64,000 nucleotides of DNA. Source: Xenorhabdus nematophila ATCC 19061. GTDB taxonomy: Bacteria > Pseudomonadota > Gammaproteobacteria > Enterobacterales > Enterobacteriaceae. The notes below the pieces were generated by a model that saw nothing but the letters and a program-made list of their open reading frames with translations, had not been told where the DNA came from and did no database searches. The DNA lies in NCBI RefSeq assembly GCF_000252955.1, contig NC_014228.1:4000701-4064700 (forward strand), read 5' to 3'. Positions 60,486 through 64,000 of this stretch are shown here, in pieces (position 1 is the stretch's first letter; each line of letters starts with the position of its first letter). The position numbers and the translations under genes were made by a program.

Positions 60486-60740
60486 ATGGCAAACAGCGAT
60501 TTTGAACAGCATAAATCGATTGTTAACTCTGAAGGCAAAAATGATTTGAATGTCGTGATTGCAGAGTTTTTTACCTATTTTGACCTGAAATGGCCGTTAG
60601 CATTTGAAAGTAGAGATAGGCGAGAGATAGAACTTATATTACTTTACTTGCATACAATGACTAATGGAATTCTGGTCGGTGGTGATAATTCTAAAATGAC
60701 TATTTTAGAGAAAATGGCACGATTAGCTTTGGAAAATTGA
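60486..60740 (+). CDS. Small unknown protein encoded just before the SMC-like gene
   Basis: A protein of 84 residues: an acidic/helical body with NDLNVVIAEFFTYFDLKWPL and REIELILLYLHTMTNGILVG. No signal peptide is present. The ATG at 60486 lacks a strong ribosome-binding site. The gene ends 52 bp before the ATPase gene on the same strand, so the two are probably co-transcribed. It may be an accessory (kleisin- or MukE-like) subunit by position only; no motif shows this. Confidence 0.6.
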   Translation: MANSDFEQHKSIVNSEGKNDLNVVIAEFFTYFDLKWPLAFESRDRREIELILLYLHTMTNGILVGGDNSKMTILEKMARLALEN

Positions 60741-60792
60741 AAATTATCCATGTCTGGTGCAAGTATCCTATCCCATTATTAAGGAGGGGGAA

Positions 60793-63700
60793 ATGTCACA
60801 GCTATTACGTATTATCTTGATCCACACACATCTGCCGGGAGTAGTAGAAATTCAGCTTGATGCACATGCAAATATTTGTGGTACTAATGGCGCGGGTAAA
60901 ACAACACTTCAGCGTTTGGTGCCTGTATTTTATGGGGAACAGCCGAATCGGGTAGTACCGAGAACCCGAAAGAAATTTGATGAATATTATCTCCCTTACA
61001 GTAACAGTTATATTGTTTATGAATATCAGCGTGAAAGTGGTGATATTTGTCAGGTTGTTTTAACGCGAAAAAGCGATGGAGGCATTGATTATCGTTTTGT
61101 TAGTGCACCTTATCAGAGTGATTTTTACCTTCCATACTCCGAAGAAAATGTTCAAGCCTTTAGTTACAGTGAATGGGCTGCCGCGATGCGTGATCGAAGT
61201 GATGTTCAGATATCCCCCAAACTCAGTGCGACCAGCGAATATCGCAGCATTATCCAAAACGATGCTTCGGCATTGAGGGAACAGAATTCCGACAGCATAA
61301 AACTGCGCCGTCTCTCTGCAAGTTATAGCCTGGCCAGTGGTCATCATAGATTACGGCATATTGAAAAGCTGGTTAGCGCAGTACATGCCAAAGAAGGCAA
61401 AATGGATACACTGAAGGCGATGCTGGCCGCTATTTTTGAAGAAGACGGTGTCACGCTTCCAACGACCAAAGTAAAAAATAAAAAAGCGCTGGAGTGGATT
61501 CAGCAGATGCGTCACTCTTTACGCTCTGACAAACTTCAACAAGACTTTGAATCATTAAAACAGCTAGGGCATCAACTAAATGATACAGAGGCACAATTGG
61601 CTGTGCTTTTGCCACTCATTCAGGATGATGAGCAACAACAAAAGAAGAATAAGGCTGACGCTGAAACACGAGTTTATCAGTTACGCGGTCAACTGAGAAA
61701 GCTCGAAGAAGAATATAAAGAGCAACAGCTGAATCTCAATGACAGACTCAGTAAGACGGAAGCCGATATAAAAGCAACGGTTAGCCAACTTAATCATTTT
61801 CAAAGAGAATACGATCGATATGAGCGCCTCGATATAGACCAGTTACAGCATGATACAAATGCTTTGCCGGTGTGGCGTGAAAACTTGAAGGAATTGGCTG
61901 ACCAATATGAATTGATGATGGAGCAACATGGCGATCTAGAACGTCAGTTAGGGCAGCACAAAGCCAAACTTGAGGAATCTTATACTCAATTAAGCGAGCA
62001 AAATCGAATCAAACAAAAGGAATTACAAAAACAAAAAGAGCATACGCGAGAACAGCAGGTGAGTAAGCAAACGGTTCTTGAACAGCTATTGCGAGAACGG
62101 GAACAGGCACTAGAAAGCCACTTAGGTGAAAAATTAACCGAATGCAGTAGTGCCATTGCTGTGTTACAGGAACAACTAAAACGCTCACAGCTCACTGACG
62201 ATGAACGTGATGAAATGTATGTGGCAGAATCACGTATAGAAAAAGCCCAATTACAGGCGCAGCAGCAAACACGACAAATAAAAGAAGAACGTCAACAGCT
62301 GACTAAAGCGCAGCAACAAAGGGATCAGGCAAATGATCAATTGGAACGAACGCGCAGTGCCCTGCATACTACTGAGCTACAATTACAACAATTATATCGC
62401 CAGTTAGAGCCGGAGAAAGGTAGCCTGCGCCATTTTCTGCAACTGCATTACAGCGATTGGGAACAGAATCTCGGCAAAGTATTGAATGAAAGTTTGCTGG
62501 AGCGAAAAGACCTACGTCCCCAACTGGATGAACTGACTGATAATCTATACGGCTTGCAGCTGGAATTGGCAGCGATAGATATGCCGGAGTTTGCACTTGA
62601 CGAAGCTGCTGTACGTCATCGTATTTACACGATAGAGCAACAGCTTGAGAAAAAACGATCTGAAAAGTCTGCCGCCGAAAAAGTACTAAAAGAGCACCAT
62701 GAGCAAGTTGCACAAATCATGGCGCAGTTCGAACAATCAGAAAGACAATATCATCTGTACGAAAAGGATATCGAATTTGCTCGTTCTGACCGTGATCGGT
62801 TGAAATCACAGCAAAATGATTTGAATGAGCAGCGGAAAACTAATGTGCAAACAAAACTTAATCAGCAAAAACAACGATATGACAGTCTACAGCAGCAGAA
62901 GCAGACAGAGTTGCTGGCGTTAAGAGAGGATCACAACACTCAATACATGGAGCTGAAAACAGGTTGGCAGTCTGAACTACAGGTATTTGATGAGCAGATA
63001 ACAGAACTTGAACAACAACTGATTAATAAACGTACAAGTATCAATACGCAACTTGATGAACTTCAGCAAGCATTCAATGACACATTGTCTTCTAGAGGTA
63101 TTGACCCCAAAAAAATAGAGAGTGTGAAAAAACGCCATGAGCAATTGAAAACAGATATTAGGGCAATAGAGAAACGTCAGGATGAGCTGTCTGTCTGGAC
63201 GCGTTTTATGCAGGTTAGCTGGAAGCAGTTACGCCCGGTACTACTGGAGAATGAAACCACGCTTAAGCAACAGCAACGCGAGCTTATACAAGAACGCAAT
63301 CAACTGAAAGCAAATTTCATCACAAACCAAGCTCAATTGGATGAGCAAATACAGCAATATCGCAGCAACATGAATAAAGCAGAGCAGCTGCTGGAGCAGT
63401 TAAAGCAGATTCTGGTTCGATTGTCTGTATTACATCTGAACGATATTTCACCGATAAAACAGGATACTTCAGCGAGTATTGTTGAGCGGCTGTCACGCAC
63501 CAGTGAACTTTTAGAGCAACGCAGTAAATCTGATACACAGCTGGCTAATCAGCTAGAGCAATTTAGAAATGCGTTAAGTCTCGATGCAGAACCCGATTTT
63601 CTTGACAGTCTGGATCACGAAATGCGCAAGTTGCCTGATTCGAGTGACAAGCGTATGCAATTACCTATTCTGGAAGGGGTACTGCGTATACTGAAGGACA

Positions 63701-64000
63701 GGCAGCAGCAATTACTGGAAATGGGGGAAAACATTGGTGGCGATTTAAAGAAATTTTTCACTGTTTTCAATGATATAAATCGTCGTGTTGCATTGCAAAG
63801 CCGCCGACTGAGCGAAGCAGTCGCCGATGATTTATTGCTGCAAAGTATTGGTAAGTCCGAAGTGCGTATACTATCGGCTATTGATGAGCTGGGATTCTGG
63901 CAGCCCTTAAAAACTTTTATCAAACTTTATGATGAGTGGCGTTCATCAGGGAAAGCGGTTCCTTCCGAACAGTATTTAAACGCCTTGGCTGATGTCGTTG
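60793..64000 (+). CDS. Large MukB/SMC-like ATPase, DUF3584 type (3' end outside the window)
   Basis: The frame is open from the ATG at 60793, which has AGGAGGGGG before it, to the window edge: 1069 codons without a stop. The N-terminus has a Walker A motif GTNGAGKTT at about residues 30-38 inside an HLPGVVEIQLDAHANICGTN context, then a conserved YYLPYSNSYIVYEYQ strand. Residues from about 230 to beyond 1000 are Q/E/K-rich coiled coils. The head-closing Walker B half must be outside the window. This layout fits MukB/SMC-like ATPases; the N-terminal block resembles DUF3584 proteins. Such proteins often pair with small subunits and several SMC-type pairs act in phage or plasmid defence. Confidence 0.75.
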   Translation, partial: MSQLLRIILIHTHLPGVVEIQLDAHANICGTNGAGKTTLQRLVPVFYGEQPNRVVPRTRKKFDEYYLPYSNSYIVYEYQRESGDICQVVLTRKSDGGIDYRFVSAPYQSDFYLPYSEENVQAFSYSEWAAAMRDRSDVQISPKLSATSEYRSIIQNDASALREQNSDSIKLRRLSASYSLASGHHRLRHIEKLVSAVHAKEGKMDTLKAMLAAIFEEDGVTLPTTKVKNKKALEWIQQMRHSLRSDKLQQDFESLKQLGHQLNDTEAQLAVLLPLIQDDEQQQKKNKADAETRVYQLRGQLRKLEEEYKEQQLNLNDRLSKTEADIKATVSQLNHFQREYDRYERLDIDQLQHDTNALPVWRENLKELADQYELMMEQHGDLERQLGQHKAKLEESYTQLSEQNRIKQKELQKQKEHTREQQVSKQTVLEQLLREREQALESHLGEKLTECSSAIAVLQEQLKRSQLTDDERDEMYVAESRIEKAQLQAQQQTRQIKEERQQLTKAQQQRDQANDQLERTRSALHTTELQLQQLYRQLEPEKGSLRHFLQLHYSDWEQNLGKVLNESLLERKDLRPQLDELTDNLYGLQLELAAIDMPEFALDEAAVRHRIYTIEQQLEKKRSEKSAAEKVLKEHHEQVAQIMAQFEQSERQYHLYEKDIEFARSDRDRLKSQQNDLNEQRKTNVQTKLNQQKQRYDSLQQQKQTELLALREDHNTQYMELKTGWQSELQVFDEQITELEQQLINKRTSINTQLDELQQAFNDTLSSRGIDPKKIESVKKRHEQLKTDIRAIEKRQDELSVWTRFMQVSWKQLRPVLLENETTLKQQQRELIQERNQLKANFITNQAQLDEQIQQYRSNMNKAEQLLEQLKQILVRLSVLHLNDISPIKQDTSASIVERLSRTSELLEQRSKSDTQLANQLEQFRNALSLDAEPDFLDSLDHEMRKLPDSSDKRMQLPILEGVLRILKDRQQQLLEMGENIGGDLKKFFTVFNDINRRVALQSRRLSEAVADDLLLQSIGKSEVRILSAIDELGFWQPLKTFIKLYDEWRSSGKAVPSEQYLNALADVV

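Overview
The window is chromosomal DNA of a gammaproteobacterium of the order Enterobacterales. It most resembles the Xenorhabdus/Photorhabdus group (Morganellaceae), with Xenorhabdus the likelier. The reasons are near-full-length matches to enterobacterial housekeeping proteins, a moderately AT-rich composition, ERIC-type intergenic repeats, an ArcZ small RNA beside arcB, and IS481/IS701 elements. The genus is inferred from recalled families and was not tested by a search.

Layout. 1-6.5 kb: a DUF6687-like gene cut by the left edge, a VirK/YbjX protein, a GNAT acetyltransferase, fadH and sstT. 6.5-11.7 kb: a full-length ERIC element, then yqjA-yqjDEKF (without mzrA and yqjC), yhaJ and yhaK. 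11.7-16.7 kb: rnpB (RNase P RNA), rsmI, and the lpoA-yraN-diaA-dolP envelope/replication cluster. 16.7-17.6 kb: a small accessory patch with a leaderless DUF2931 gene overlapping a PAAR gene interrupted by an amber codon. 17.6-28.2 kb: mtgA-elbB, the sRNA ArcZ, arcB, and gltBD for glutamate synthesis. 28.2-36.6 kb: an unknown secreted protein, an ERIC-like repeat with a central insertion, sspAB, rplM-rpsI, zapE, zapG, degQ and degS. 36.7-50 kb: one long envelope and regulatory block with murA, ibaG, mlaFEDCB (phospholipid transport), yrbG, kdsD-kdsC-lptC-lptA-lptB (Kdo and LPS export), rpoN, hpf, ptsN, rapZ and ptsO.

50-64 kb is a mosaic. cynS and cynR are divergent, and cynR is clipped at its 3' end by an IS481-type element. 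A decayed IS701-type element flanked by CTAG follows 106 bp later. Then come a periplasmic amino-acid racemase, rnk, a small orphan gene, a hicAB toxin-antitoxin pair with palindromic operators, a TnpB/IS605 remnant, pmbA (tldE) and darP. At the right edge a two-gene module begins: a small unknown helical protein and a very large MukB/SMC-like (DUF3584-type) ATPase that runs out of the window.

The best candidates for something new are the SMC-like module at the right edge, which sits next to toxin-antitoxin and transposon debris, the broken DUF2931/PAAR pair, and the ERIC-derived structures, one of which sits immediately upstream of degS. Most of the window is conserved core genome. In E. coli the mtgA-arcB, gltBD, sspA-degS and murA-ptsO groups lie near one another in a different order, so here they have been rearranged.
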